From Ruminococcus sp. (lineage in GTDB: Bacteria > Bacillota > Clostridia > Oscillospirales > Ruminococcaceae): a DNA stretch of 38,907 nt. The position numbers were made by a program, and so were the translations under genes. Below the pieces are notes generated by a model. That model searched no databases. It was given only the letters and a program-made list of their open reading frames with translations, and was not told where the DNA came from. This document shows positions 31,962-38,854 of this stretch, piece by piece (position 1 is the first letter of the stretch; each line of letters begins with the position of its first letter). The stretch covers positions 1 to 38,907 of the forward strand of contig JAGCHA010000069.1 in assembly GCA_017649325.1 (NCBI GenBank), written 5' to 3'.

Positions 31962-33512
31962 TCATTCCTCGATATTTGCTTTGCTGTTGTCATTCCCGCT
32001 CTGTTTGTACGAAACAAACTTGCTCGGGTCGTATTTTTCATTTGGGTGCGACTCATAATACACATTAGGCCACTTGATATTGTCATTGGCCTTGCTGTTC
32101 TTGGTACCCGCATACAAGTCCTCGCCCACACGGACGCGGCGCGCCATGAGAATGAGTCGACCGCGGTCATTGCCGATGACATCGGTATTGCAGGTAGATA
32201 TCGTAAGTATCTGGTCGCCGTACTTTACGTCGACGTCATTGGTGCGGAGAGTCCTTCTCTTTGCCTCGTCAACGAAATCGTAGAACTCGTCCTCATCGTC
32301 GAAGTTGAGGGTGTTCCAGCAGTCATACTCGGTATCGCTGTCATCCTCCGCATCGAGCAGGAAGAAAGAGAATATCTTATAGGTATACTGCTCGTAGTTG
32401 GAGTTGAACTCGATTATCGGGTGGTTCTCGTAATAATTCTCGTTGCGGCGGTAGTATTTCAGCGTGCCGAACATACTCTCGTCAGCCATATTGTGACCGT
32501 AGACGATAAGATTATCGGAGCTCTTCTCGACGAGGCGGTGATCCTCGACGTAGTCGAAGACGTTGCGGTAGTCGAGAAAAAGCGCGCCCGCACGGGAATT
32601 CTCGCCCTTGAAGTTGATATTAAGGTACTTGCTGTTATCCTTTGCCTGAACGACGGGCAGAGCCACTATCGGGTCGCCGTCGATGGTAGGTATCGTCATA
32701 TAGCCGATGACCTCGGAGTTGATGTCAAGGAGCTTCTTAGCGCCCGGCAGCAGGTCGTAGTACTTGTCGTCCGCGGGTTTATCGTCCTCGACTGAAGTTA
32801 TTATCGGCGTATAGGTACGGTAGATATCGTCGATATTGCTGTACTCCATACGGTTGCGCCAGAGGTCGAGGTAGTAGTCGCCGACCATATATCCGCACAC
32901 GACTATCGCCACGAGCGAGCCGAGGAACACGAACTTTCTTACTATCTCAAGCGGCTTGTCTCCCTTTTCGGGGAAGAGACCGCGAAGCTTCTGACCGAGG
33001 GTCTTGGGCTTCTTCTTTTTTTTCTTCTTCTTTTTTTGGTCGGTATGCATACGCGGCTCGGTATGCGGGGTATTCGCCCACGCCTCGCGCGGCTTTCTCA
33101 TTGGGCTGAGCGTCGTTCTCGGCGGCTCTGCGGCGTGTGACGGCGGCGCCTCTGCGGCGGGAGCTTCTTTCACAGGAACCTCTTCCTGCGCGGGAGCCTC
33201 AACAGCCGCGGGTGCGGGAGCCTCCACGGACGGAGCAGCCACTGCTTCGGGAATTCTATCCTCTGCGGCAGTCTCAGCCGCTCTGTTCTGCGCGGCGAGC
33301 TTGCTTTCTCTCACGCGTCTGAACTTCTCGGCGAAGCTCTCCTCCTCGGCGGGAGGTGCAGCTTCAGCAGGCTTAGCCTGTGCGGGAGCGGACTCCTGCG
33401 GCTCTTCATCGCGGTGCAGCGAAGCCCTGATAGCCTTTATCCTTTCGGCTTTTCTCAAAGCCTCGGCGGCGGCTTGTTCTTCATTCAGTTTATCCAAAAA
33501 ATTATCGCTCAT
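31962..33512 (-). CDS. Class B-like sortase with long cytoplasmic N-terminal region
   Basis: A 516-residue sortase. Residues 1-192 are an unusual cytoplasmic region, very rich in Ala, Pro and Glu, ending in nine to ten consecutive Lys and a basic stretch. One membrane helix follows at about 193-213, then an extracellular sortase domain with His 340 (LIVYGHNM), Cys 441 (ILTISTC) and Arg (RLILMARR). A 50-residue polar tail ends it. It shares motifs and layout with the sortase downstream, so the pair probably arose by duplication. GGAGG lies about 13 bases before the ATG, a wider gap than usual. First gene of a three-gene operon with its own promoter. Confidence 0.92.
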   Translation of the reverse strand: MSDNFLDKLNEEQAAAEALRKAERIKAIRASLHRDEEPQESAPAQAKPAEAAPPAEEESFAEKFRRVRESKLAAQNRAAETAAEDRIPEAVAAPSVEAPAPAAVEAPAQEEVPVKEAPAAEAPPSHAAEPPRTTLSPMRKPREAWANTPHTEPRMHTDQKKKKKKKKKPKTLGQKLRGLFPEKGDKPLEIVRKFVFLGSLVAIVVCGYMVGDYYLDLWRNRMEYSNIDDIYRTYTPIITSVEDDKPADDKYYDLLPGAKKLLDINSEVIGYMTIPTIDGDPIVALPVVQAKDNSKYLNINFKGENSRAGALFLDYRNVFDYVEDHRLVEKSSDNLIVYGHNMADESMFGTLKYYRRNENYYENHPIIEFNSNYEQYTYKIFSFFLLDAEDDSDTEYDCWNTLNFDDEDEFYDFVDEAKRRTLRTNDVDVKYGDQILTISTCNTDVIGNDRGRLILMARRVRVGEDLYAGTKNSKANDNIKWPNVYYESHPNEKYDPSKFVSYKQSGNDNSKANIEE

Positions 33513-33586
33513 AAGTTGATTTCAGCCTCCGCGTGTGGTTTGCGTCAGCCGTACCCGAAGGGCACAGCTGTCCCCTTATCTATATA

Positions 33587-33615
33587 ATTTTACACTATCC
33601 CCCGACCCTTGTCAA
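33587..33615 (-). promoter_or_regulatory. Sigma-A promoter of the sortase-SpoIID operon
   Basis: TTGACA (33615-33610), 17-bp spacer, TAAAAT (33592-33587) on the minus strand, 75 bases upstream of the first sortase gene. Confidence 0.82.
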
Positions 33616-33730
33616 GGTCTGGGCAAAAAGTTTCACAGTATCACCTTGAACTATTCCGACTCAGTTCACATTTGCGTCATACCGCACAAAAATCATATGT
33701 TGAATTTGTGCATAAGTTAAAATGTACGTC

Positions 33731-33754
33731 AGTCAGGGACAACGCCCCTACGCA
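33731..33754. repeat. Short repeat-like intergenic segment abutting thiI
   Basis: The minus-strand sequence GCGTAGGGGCGTTGTCCCTG begins right after the thiI stop codon. It shares CGTAGGG-CG words with the segment near 36.95 kb. It can form a short AGGG/CCCT hairpin. It may be a fragment of a dispersed intergenic repeat; only comparison across the genome would prove that. Confidence 0.4.
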
Positions 33755-34933
33755 TTATTTCGAGTAGTTGAACGTCTTGATAGTCGTGCCCTCGACCGCC
33801 TTCTGTATCAGCGGCTCGAAATCGAAGCTGTTCTGTGCCTTTTCGATGTCCTCGAGGCGCGGACGCACCTTCGGGTGACGGGGAGTGAACACGGTACAGC
33901 AGTCCTCATACGGAAGAGTAGAGGTCTCGAACGTGTCTATTTTACGCGAGATCTCGATTATCTCGGTCTTGTCCATACCAACGAGCGGACGGAGCACAGG
34001 TATGCGGCAGACCGCGTCCGTGCAGCCGATAGCCGCCATAGTCTGACTCGCCACCTGTCCGACGCTCTCGCCCGTGATAAGGGCAAGGCAGTTATCCTTT
34101 TCAGCTATTCTCTGCGCTATCTCCATCATCAGGCGGCGCATAATTATCGTGAAGAACTCCTCGGGACAGTTGTCCTTGATAGCCTCCTGTATCTCGGTGA
34201 ACGGCACACAGTAGAACGCGATACCGCCGCACCAGTCGGTCAGCTTCTCGCAGAGCTGCTCCACCTTGAGCTGTGCGCGGTCGGAGGTATATGGCGGGCT
34301 GACATAGTGTATCGCCGCGATGTGGACTCCCCTCTTTGCCATCATCCAGCCCGCAACGGGACTGTCAATGCCTCCCGACAGCAGCAGCAGAGCCTTGCCG
34401 CTGCTTCCCACAGGGAGACCGCCCGCGCCCTTGATGTTCTCGGCGTGGACGTAGGCGTTGGTGTCGCGAATCTCGACCGTAACCGTGACCTCGGGCTCTT
34501 TCACGTCAACACTGAGGTTCGGGAACTTCTCGAGCAGCACGCCGCCGAGCTCCGCACATATTTCCGGCGACTTCATCGGGAAAGCCTTATCCGAGCGCTT
34601 TGACGCGACCTTGAACGTCTTAGCCGAGCCGAGCACGCCGCCGCAGTAGTCTATTGCCTTTGCAGTGATATCGGCAAAGTCCTTCTCGCAGACGCACGCG
34701 CGGCAGAGCGCGGCGATACCGAAGACCTTGCCCACTCGCTTGACTACCTCATCGAGGTCGATATCGTCATCGAGGGGAGTTATGTAGGTCGTGGACTGTG
34801 CGCTCGTCATCTGAAAATGGCCGAGGCGCTTCAGTCTGCGCTTTATGTTTTTCGTGAGCATATCCTCGAAGGACTTCTTGTTCAGTCCCTTGAGCACCAT
34901 TTCGCCGTATTTTACAAGAACTATCTCTTTCAT
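33755..34933 (-). CDS. thiI: tRNA 4-thiouridine synthetase ThiI
   Basis: Adenylates U8 of tRNA and exchanges it for sulfur to give 4-thiouridine. The 392 residues have the N-terminal ferredoxin-like and THUMP domains (KYGEMVLKGLNKKSFE, then up to about 165) and a PP-loop ATPase domain with LLLLSGGIDSPVAGWMMAKRG. It has the length of the Bacillus type, without the C-terminal rhodanese domain of E. coli ThiI, so sulfur must come directly from a partner desulfurase. The cysteine desulfurase two genes upstream is the natural candidate, as with NifZ-ThiI in Bacillus. AGGAG six bases before the ATG. Confidence 0.96.
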   Translation of the reverse strand: MKEIVLVKYGEMVLKGLNKKSFEDMLTKNIKRRLKRLGHFQMTSAQSTTYITPLDDDIDLDEVVKRVGKVFGIAALCRACVCEKDFADITAKAIDYCGGVLGSAKTFKVASKRSDKAFPMKSPEICAELGGVLLEKFPNLSVDVKEPEVTVTVEIRDTNAYVHAENIKGAGGLPVGSSGKALLLLSGGIDSPVAGWMMAKRGVHIAAIHYVSPPYTSDRAQLKVEQLCEKLTDWCGGIAFYCVPFTEIQEAIKDNCPEEFFTIIMRRLMMEIAQRIAEKDNCLALITGESVGQVASQTMAAIGCTDAVCRIPVLRPLVGMDKTEIIEISRKIDTFETSTLPYEDCCTVFTPRHPKVRPRLEDIEKAQNSFDFEPLIQKAVEGTTIKTFNYSK

Positions 34934-34958
34934 ATTTTTCTCCTATACTATTATAATA

Positions 34959-35525
34959 TTACTTATTCTTCCAGTCTATATTCTCGAAGCTAATGTACCC
35001 GATGACATCTCTCGCGCCCTTTAAATTGCCGAACATCTCACGCTGTTCCTCTCTGCTGTAGCTGCGGAGCATATCGTCGGTGAGAGGCTTCTTTTCGAGT
35101 GACCATGCTTCGGCGGGGACACCGTCCCTGAATATGACAGCGACAGAAAAGGTAGTATTCCACTGACTCGAATAATAAGTGTTGGTCTCGCTCTGCGGAA
35201 GGAGCTCGCACGGCTCATTCACCAGACCGTCCTTGCTGCAAACAGCCCTGACAAGGTATTCCTTATCCGCGGGAATTTCCCTGCCCTGTGCCTCATAGCA
35301 GTCTTTCACCTGTGCATAGAGAGCCTTGGCACAGACCGAAGCAACGACATCTCTGTCGTCTATCATACGGCTGCCCCACGCCATATTAATTCCATAGACA
35401 TAGCTCAGCAGTCCGACGAGAATGAACGCTACCAACGCAAGCGGCCCAAGTATCGTCAGCACCCTGTGGGACTTACCGCCATTCTTCGTGGCATTTTCGA
35501 CTTCCATGCCATTCATATCGCCCAT
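34959..35525 (-). CDS. Single-pass membrane protein of unknown function
   Basis: I do not recognise this 188-residue protein. It has a short polar cytoplasmic N-terminus, one membrane helix at about residues 24-46 (LTILGPLALVAFILVGLLSYVYG), and an outside domain of about 140 residues with a few Cys (ASVCAKALY, KDCYEA, RAVCSKDG, EPCELL) that could form disulfides. GGAGG six bases before ATG 35525 gives a clear start. It lies between the cysteine desulfurase gene and thiI, 40 and 25 bp away, and should be co-transcribed. No link to sulfur transfer is visible in its sequence. Confidence 0.82.
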   Translation of the reverse strand: MGDMNGMEVENATKNGGKSHRVLTILGPLALVAFILVGLLSYVYGINMAWGSRMIDDRDVVASVCAKALYAQVKDCYEAQGREIPADKEYLVRAVCSKDGLVNEPCELLPQSETNTYYSSQWNTTFSVAVIFRDGVPAEAWSLEKKPLTDDMLRSYSREEQREMFGNLKGARDVIGYISFENIDWKNK

Positions 35526-35564
35526 AACAAACCTCCATTTGCGCGCGGACACGAAGTCCTTGAG

Positions 35565-36692
35565 TTATCCTCTGACGTTTGCTATACCCTCTCGCAGAGC
35601 GGAGGCGAACTCCTCAATCTCAGCTTCTGTCGTCTCTGATGTCATACTGATACGGAGTGCCGAATCCGCACGCTTGCCCGCAATGCCGAACTGCCCGAGC
35701 ACGCCGCTCTGCTGTCCCTTCGAGCACGCCGAGCCGCTTGAGACATATATTTCGCGGCTTTCAAGGTAGTTGAGCATTATCTCCGAGCGCTTGCCCGCCG
35801 CAGAGATATTGACCACATAGGGCGAGCCGTCCGCGGGCGAGTTGACATCCACGCCGTCTATCGCGAAGAGCAGCTCCAAAAGCCGCGTTTTCAGTGATGT
35901 TACGCGCTCATAGCGCTCGTTCACGGTCGGCGAGAGCTTCTCGACAGCCGCTCCGAACGCGCATATCAGCGGGACGCTCTCGGTACCGGAGCGAATGCCC
36001 GTCTCCTGCTTTCCTCCCGTAACTACGGGCAGAACGCGCACTCCTTTGCGGATATACAGGGCTCCTACGCCCTTGACTCCGTGAATTTTGTGTCCGCTCA
36101 GCGAAATGAGGTCTGCACCGAGCTGATTTATCTTCACAGGCAGCTTCATGTACGCCTGCACGCAGTCGGTATGCGTGATGATATCCTTATAGCAGCGCTT
36201 TATAGCGGTAAAGACCTCTTTAACAGGCAGTATATAGCCTGTTTCGTTGTTTACGTACATCATCGTCAGCAGCACGGTATCATCATTGCACGCGGCGAGG
36301 AAGTCCTCGGCATAGAATCTGCCGTCCCCGCGCGGTGACACCCTTACTACCTCAAAGCCCTTGTTTTCGAGGTCTGAGAGGGTCTCGTCCACGGAGGCGT
36401 GCTCCACAGCGGAGGCGACTATCCTGCGGCGCCTTTTGCCGTAGGCTGCGGAAATTCCGCGAAGAGCGAGGTTATTGCTTTCGGTCGCACCCGATGTAAA
36501 AATTAAGTTGTCAGGAGCCGCTCCAAGCGAGTCCGCAATCGACTTTCGCGCCTTATCCATAGCGAGCTGAGCGTTCAGTCCTGCCCTGTGCAAAGACGAC
36601 GGATTGCCGAAATTATCGGTCATAGCCTCCAGCGCAGCCTGCACCGCTTCGGGACATGGCTTTGTCGTGGCGGCGTTGTCAAGATATATCAT
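35565..36692 (-). CDS. NifS/IscS-family cysteine desulfurase
   Basis: PLP enzyme that takes sulfur from cysteine as an enzyme persulfide. The 375 residues begin MIYLDNAATTKP, then show FTSGATESNNLAL, VEHASVDE, MMYVNNETGYI, the PLP-Lys site SLSGHKIHGVKGVGALY, and the mobile active-site loop SGSACSKGQQ with the catalytic Cys. No iscU, iscR or other cluster-assembly gene lies beside it. Together with thiI two genes downstream it fits the dedicated NifZ-like donor for tRNA 4-thiouridine. The frame extends to a TTG seven codons earlier, but ATG 36692 with AAGGTAG upstream and family alignment are preferred. Confidence 0.95.
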   Translation of the reverse strand: MIYLDNAATTKPCPEAVQAALEAMTDNFGNPSSLHRAGLNAQLAMDKARKSIADSLGAAPDNLIFTSGATESNNLALRGISAAYGKRRRRIVASAVEHASVDETLSDLENKGFEVVRVSPRGDGRFYAEDFLAACNDDTVLLTMMYVNNETGYILPVKEVFTAIKRCYKDIITHTDCVQAYMKLPVKINQLGADLISLSGHKIHGVKGVGALYIRKGVRVLPVVTGGKQETGIRSGTESVPLICAFGAAVEKLSPTVNERYERVTSLKTRLLELLFAIDGVDVNSPADGSPYVVNISAAGKRSEIMLNYLESREIYVSSGSACSKGQQSGVLGQFGIAGKRADSALRISMTSETTEAEIEEFASALREGIANVRG

Positions 36693-36724
36693 AGCTTCAC
36701 TACCTTTTATCAACAGTATCTTTT

Positions 36725-36753
36725 ATTATAGCATATTTTTTTGAAGTTGTCAA
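36725..36753 (-). promoter_or_regulatory. Consensus sigma-A promoter of the cysteine desulfurase-thiI operon
   Basis: Perfect TTGACA (36753-36748), 17-bp spacer and perfect TATAAT (36730-36725) on the minus strand, 33 bases before the desulfurase start. Confidence 0.9.
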
Positions 36754-36814
36754 AAACAGCTGTTTATCACTGAAAAAAACAGGATAAAACAGTGTTTTTT
36801 CGTGTTTGAAGGAT

Positions 36815-36830
36815 TGTTTCACGTGGAACA
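36815..36830. other. parS centromere site (ParB/Spo0J binding palindrome)
   Basis: The 16-bp palindrome TGTTTCACGTGGAACA matches the Firmicute parS consensus TGTTNCACGTGNAACA at every fixed position. ParB (Spo0J) nucleates on such sites and spreads, loading SMC and helping origin segregation. The site is intergenic, between the divergent desulfurase and rpmG promoters. parS sites cluster near oriC, so this window is probably in the origin-proximal part of the chromosome. No parA, parB or dnaA gene lies in the window. Confidence 0.9.
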
Positions 36831-36930
36831 TATGTTTCTTTAAAGTTGTGATGCGAGAAAGTGAAAACGAGCGAGGGGCACACCCGTGTATCCTCCAGCA
36901 GACAAACGTTTTTTGCAGGCTGTGCATATA

Positions 36931-37055
36931 TCAGAGAACGCCCGAAAGGCGTCCCTACGGAGCAATGCCGTTGGTTTGACGGCATATTGCGGGCGCACGG
37001 AATGCAACTTACAACAGGCGCTGTCGGGCGGTACCAATAATTCCGCATTCCATAT
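36931..37055. repeat. Structured, repeat-like intergenic segment
   Basis: Three nested or adjacent inverted repeats fill this gene-free stretch. They are ACGCC/GGCGT (36938-36952), GCAATGCCGT with ACGGCATATTGC (36962-36971 and 36979-36990, a 10-bp stem with a 2-base bulge), and GGAATGC/GCATTCC (36999-37005 and 37045-37051). It contains the words CGTAGGGACGCC and CGGGCGTTC, related to the segment after thiI. This looks like a REP- or MITE-like intergenic element, but copy number is not knowable here. No coding is supported. Confidence 0.5.
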
Positions 37056-37118
37056 TACGAATTTTTAGGATGCCGTCCACACACATTTATAATAATGCAA
37101 AAAAATGTCAAAAAGCCC

Positions 37119-37147
37119 TTGACAAGCCCGTTTTTATGTGTTATAAT
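37119..37147 (+). promoter_or_regulatory. Consensus sigma-A promoter of rpmG-secE-nusG
   Basis: Perfect TTGACA (37119-37124), 17-bp spacer, perfect TATAAT (37142-37147), about 100 bases upstream of rpmG. Confidence 0.92.
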
Positions 37148-37155
37148 GATTTTAC

Positions 37156-37231
37156 CTCGTTTGGGGTTATTTTTTATGCCCCGCAGAGGGAGGCAAACGA
37201 CCTACCTCCGCACGCGGAGGAAATATTTTTT
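37156..37231 (+). promoter_or_regulatory. Structured leader of rpmG with a terminator-like hairpin
   Basis: The transcript leader can form a CCTC/GAGG-closed hairpin holding GGGG/CCCC (about 37157-37193). It is followed by CCTCCG-CACG-CGGAGG (37205-37220) and AAATATTTTTT. The second hairpin plus T-run looks like an attenuator terminator placed just before the rpmG ribosome binding site. The regulator is unknown. Confidence 0.5.
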
Positions 37232-37245
37232 CAGGAGGTGCCGTT

Positions 37246-37395
37246 ATGAGAGTGAAAATTACATTGGCTTGCACTGAGTGCAAACAGCGTAATTACGTTT
37301 CCAAGAAGAACAAGAAGAACGATCCGGACAGAATTGAAATGATGAAGCACTGCAAATTCTGCCGCAAGCACACTCTTCACAAGGAAACAAAGTGA
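37246..37395 (+). CDS. rpmG: 50S ribosomal protein L33
   Basis: Small zinc-ribbon protein of the large ribosomal subunit. The 49 residues read [25 protein letters not shown], then [15 protein letters not shown]. Both CxxC pairs (CTEC and CKFC) are present, so this is the zinc-binding form. AGGAGGTG precedes the ATG. It is the first gene of the rpmG-secE-nusG operon, the usual Firmicute order. Confidence 0.97.
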   Translation: MRVKITLACTECKQRNYVSKKNKKNDPDRIEMMKHCKFCRKHTLHKETK

Positions 37396-37410
37396 TCGGA
37401 GGGTATTTTA

Positions 37411-37671
37411 ATGGCTAAAGACAAGGAAAATACAGCTTCCGAAAAGAAGGATAAGAAGGAAAAGAAGTCCAAGAAAGAACCCAACAAAGTTGTTAAGTGG
37501 TTCAAGGACCTGAGGATCGAATTCAAAAAAGTTGTATGGCCCACGAAAGAGACTGTCATCAACAACACAGCAGTTGTTCTCGCTGTTGTTGCCGGCTCTG
37601 CTATTATCGTAGGCGCGCTTGATTTCGGATTCCTCCACTTGCTCAGCTTCATCTACACGCTTGGCAAGTAA
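37411..37671 (+). CDS. secE: Preprotein translocase subunit SecE
   Basis: Essential small subunit that clamps SecY in the protein-conducting channel. The 86 residues have a long Lys/Glu-rich cytoplasmic head (about 1-28), the amphipathic WFKDLRIEFKKVVWPTKETVINNT signature, and a single membrane helix at about 55-78, the one-helix form typical of Firmicutes. The basic head is longer than in Bacillus SecE (about 59 residues). The gene lies 15 bp after rpmG with CGGAGGG upstream. Confidence 0.95.
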   Translation: MAKDKENTASEKKDKKEKKSKKEPNKVVKWFKDLRIEFKKVVWPTKETVINNTAVVLAVVAGSAIIVGALDFGFLHLLSFIYTLGK

Positions 37672-37692
37672 TCAGCTCTGAGGAGGATAGAT

Positions 37693-38220
37693 ATGTCAGA
37701 AGCAGCTAAGTGGTACGTTATCCACACTTATTCGGGCTATGAAAATAAGGTAGCTCAGAATATTGAAAAGGTTGTAGAAAACCGTAAGCTTCATGACCTT
37801 ATCCAGGAGGTCAGAGTTCCTACCGAAAAGGTGACTGAAATCACCGACGGTAAAAGCAAAGAAATAGAGCGTAAGACCTTCCCGGGTTACGTTCTGGTCA
37901 CGATGGTTGTTACCGAGGATACATGGTATGTCGTCAGAAATACCAGAGGCTGCACAGGCTTCGTTGGTCCTGCGTCAGAACCTACCCCCCTCTCCGAGGA
38001 AGAGGTCAAGAAGACCTTCGGCATCGACGTTTCCACCGTCGAGGTCAACTTCAAGGAGGGCGACCGCGTTCAGATATCAGGAACCGCTATGGACGGCTTC
38101 ATCGGTATCGTTCAGGGTATCAACATCGAAGAACGGACAGTTGATCTTCTTGTATCAATGTTCGGCAGAGAAACCCCTACCACGCTGCCTATCAATCAGG
38201 TCATCAAGGTAGAGGACTAA
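37693..38220 (+). CDS. nusG: Transcription termination/antitermination protein NusG
   Basis: Elongation factor that binds the RNA polymerase clamp and couples transcription to translation or pausing. The 175 residues have the NGN domain (KWYVIHTYSGYENKVAQNIEKVV, then KTFPGYVLVTMVVTEDTWYVVRNTRGCTGFVG) and the C-terminal KOW domain (FKEGDRVQISGTAMDGFIGIVQGIN). Length is normal. AGGAGGA lies seven bases before the ATG. secE-nusG-rplK-rplA is the standard bacterial order. Confidence 0.97.
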   Translation: MSEAAKWYVIHTYSGYENKVAQNIEKVVENRKLHDLIQEVRVPTEKVTEITDGKSKEIERKTFPGYVLVTMVVTEDTWYVVRNTRGCTGFVGPASEPTPLSEEEVKKTFGIDVSTVEVNFKEGDRVQISGTAMDGFIGIVQGINIEERTVDLLVSMFGRETPTTLPINQVIKVED

Positions 38221-38233
38221 TTAGGTCAAAAAA

Positions 38234-38291
38234 GAAGCCGCGTCGGCTTCAGTGGGAGAGGTAAAATCAAGCTTGCCTCGCCATTTACCAC
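38234..38291 (+). promoter_or_regulatory. Candidate L1-binding leader before rplK
   Basis: A tight GAAGCCG/CGGCTTC hairpin (38234-38250) is followed by GTGG-GA-GAGG ... CCTC-GCCATTTA-CCAC (38252-38291): a lower GTGG/CCAC stem, an asymmetric internal loop, and an upper GAGG/CCTC stem. The same plan recurs before rplA. L1 is known to repress its own operon by binding mRNA that mimics its rRNA site, and the L11 (rplK) leader is the classical target. Confidence 0.6.
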
Positions 38292-38312
38292 ATTTATGGA
38301 GGTGCGAATTCA

Positions 38313-38738
38313 ATGGCACAGAAAGTAGTTGGCTACATTAAGCTTCAGATCGCAGCAGGAAAGGCTACTCCTGCACCGCCTGTTGGACCTGCTCTTGGTC
38401 AGCACGGCGTTAACATCATGGCATTCACAAAGGAATTCAACGAGAGAACTAAGAACGACATCGGTATGATAATCCCTGTTGTTATCACAGTTTACGCTGA
38501 CCGTTCTTTCTCTTTCATCACTAAGACTCCCCCCGCAGCCGTTCTCATCAAGAAGGCTTGCAAGATCGATAAGGCATCGGGAGTTCCCAACAAGACTAAG
38601 GTCGCTAACATCTCTAAGGCAGACGTTCAGAAGATCGCTGAGATCAAGATGCCCGACCTCAATGCAGGCTCACTCGAAGCTGCTATGAGCATGATCGCTG
38701 GTACAGCTCGCTCAATGGGCGTTGTAGTTGTTGACTAA
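38313..38738 (+). CDS. rplK: 50S ribosomal protein L11
   Basis: Binds the GTPase-associated region of 23S rRNA and supports factor action and the stringent response. The 141 residues show the family start [43 protein letters not shown] (Pro-rich N-domain). The C-terminal RNA-binding domain has [34 protein letters not shown] and the [12 protein letters not shown] end. GGAGGTG precedes the ATG. Confidence 0.98.
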   Translation: MAQKVVGYIKLQIAAGKATPAPPVGPALGQHGVNIMAFTKEFNERTKNDIGMIIPVVITVYADRSFSFITKTPPAAVLIKKACKIDKASGVPNKTKVANISKADVQKIAEIKMPDLNAGSLEAAMSMIAGTARSMGVVVVD

Positions 38739-38789
38739 TTATTAACTTGAATGACGATAGGGGCTTTCCCCTGTTCCGACTTCTCAATG

Positions 38790-38835
38790 GTGGGAGGAAA
38801 ATTCCGCTAATCGGGTAAAATCCCGGTATTACCAC
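38790..38835 (+). promoter_or_regulatory. Candidate L1-binding element before rplA
   Basis: GTGG-GA-GGAAAATTCC-GCTAAT-CGGG...CCCG-GTATTA-CCAC: a GTGG/CCAC base stem (38790-38793 with 38832-38835) and a GGAA/TTCC stem. An extra CGGG/CCCG hairpin lies inside the internal loop. It ends seven bases before the rplA Shine-Dalgarno, where bound L1 could block translation. Confidence 0.6.
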
Positions 38836-38854
38836 TTTAATAGGAGGAAATATA

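Noticed and set aside
36886..37068. 60-codon open frame in the desulfurase-rpmG gap
   Set aside because: It covers the hairpin-rich repeat-like segment, lacks a ribosome binding site and has no family resemblance.
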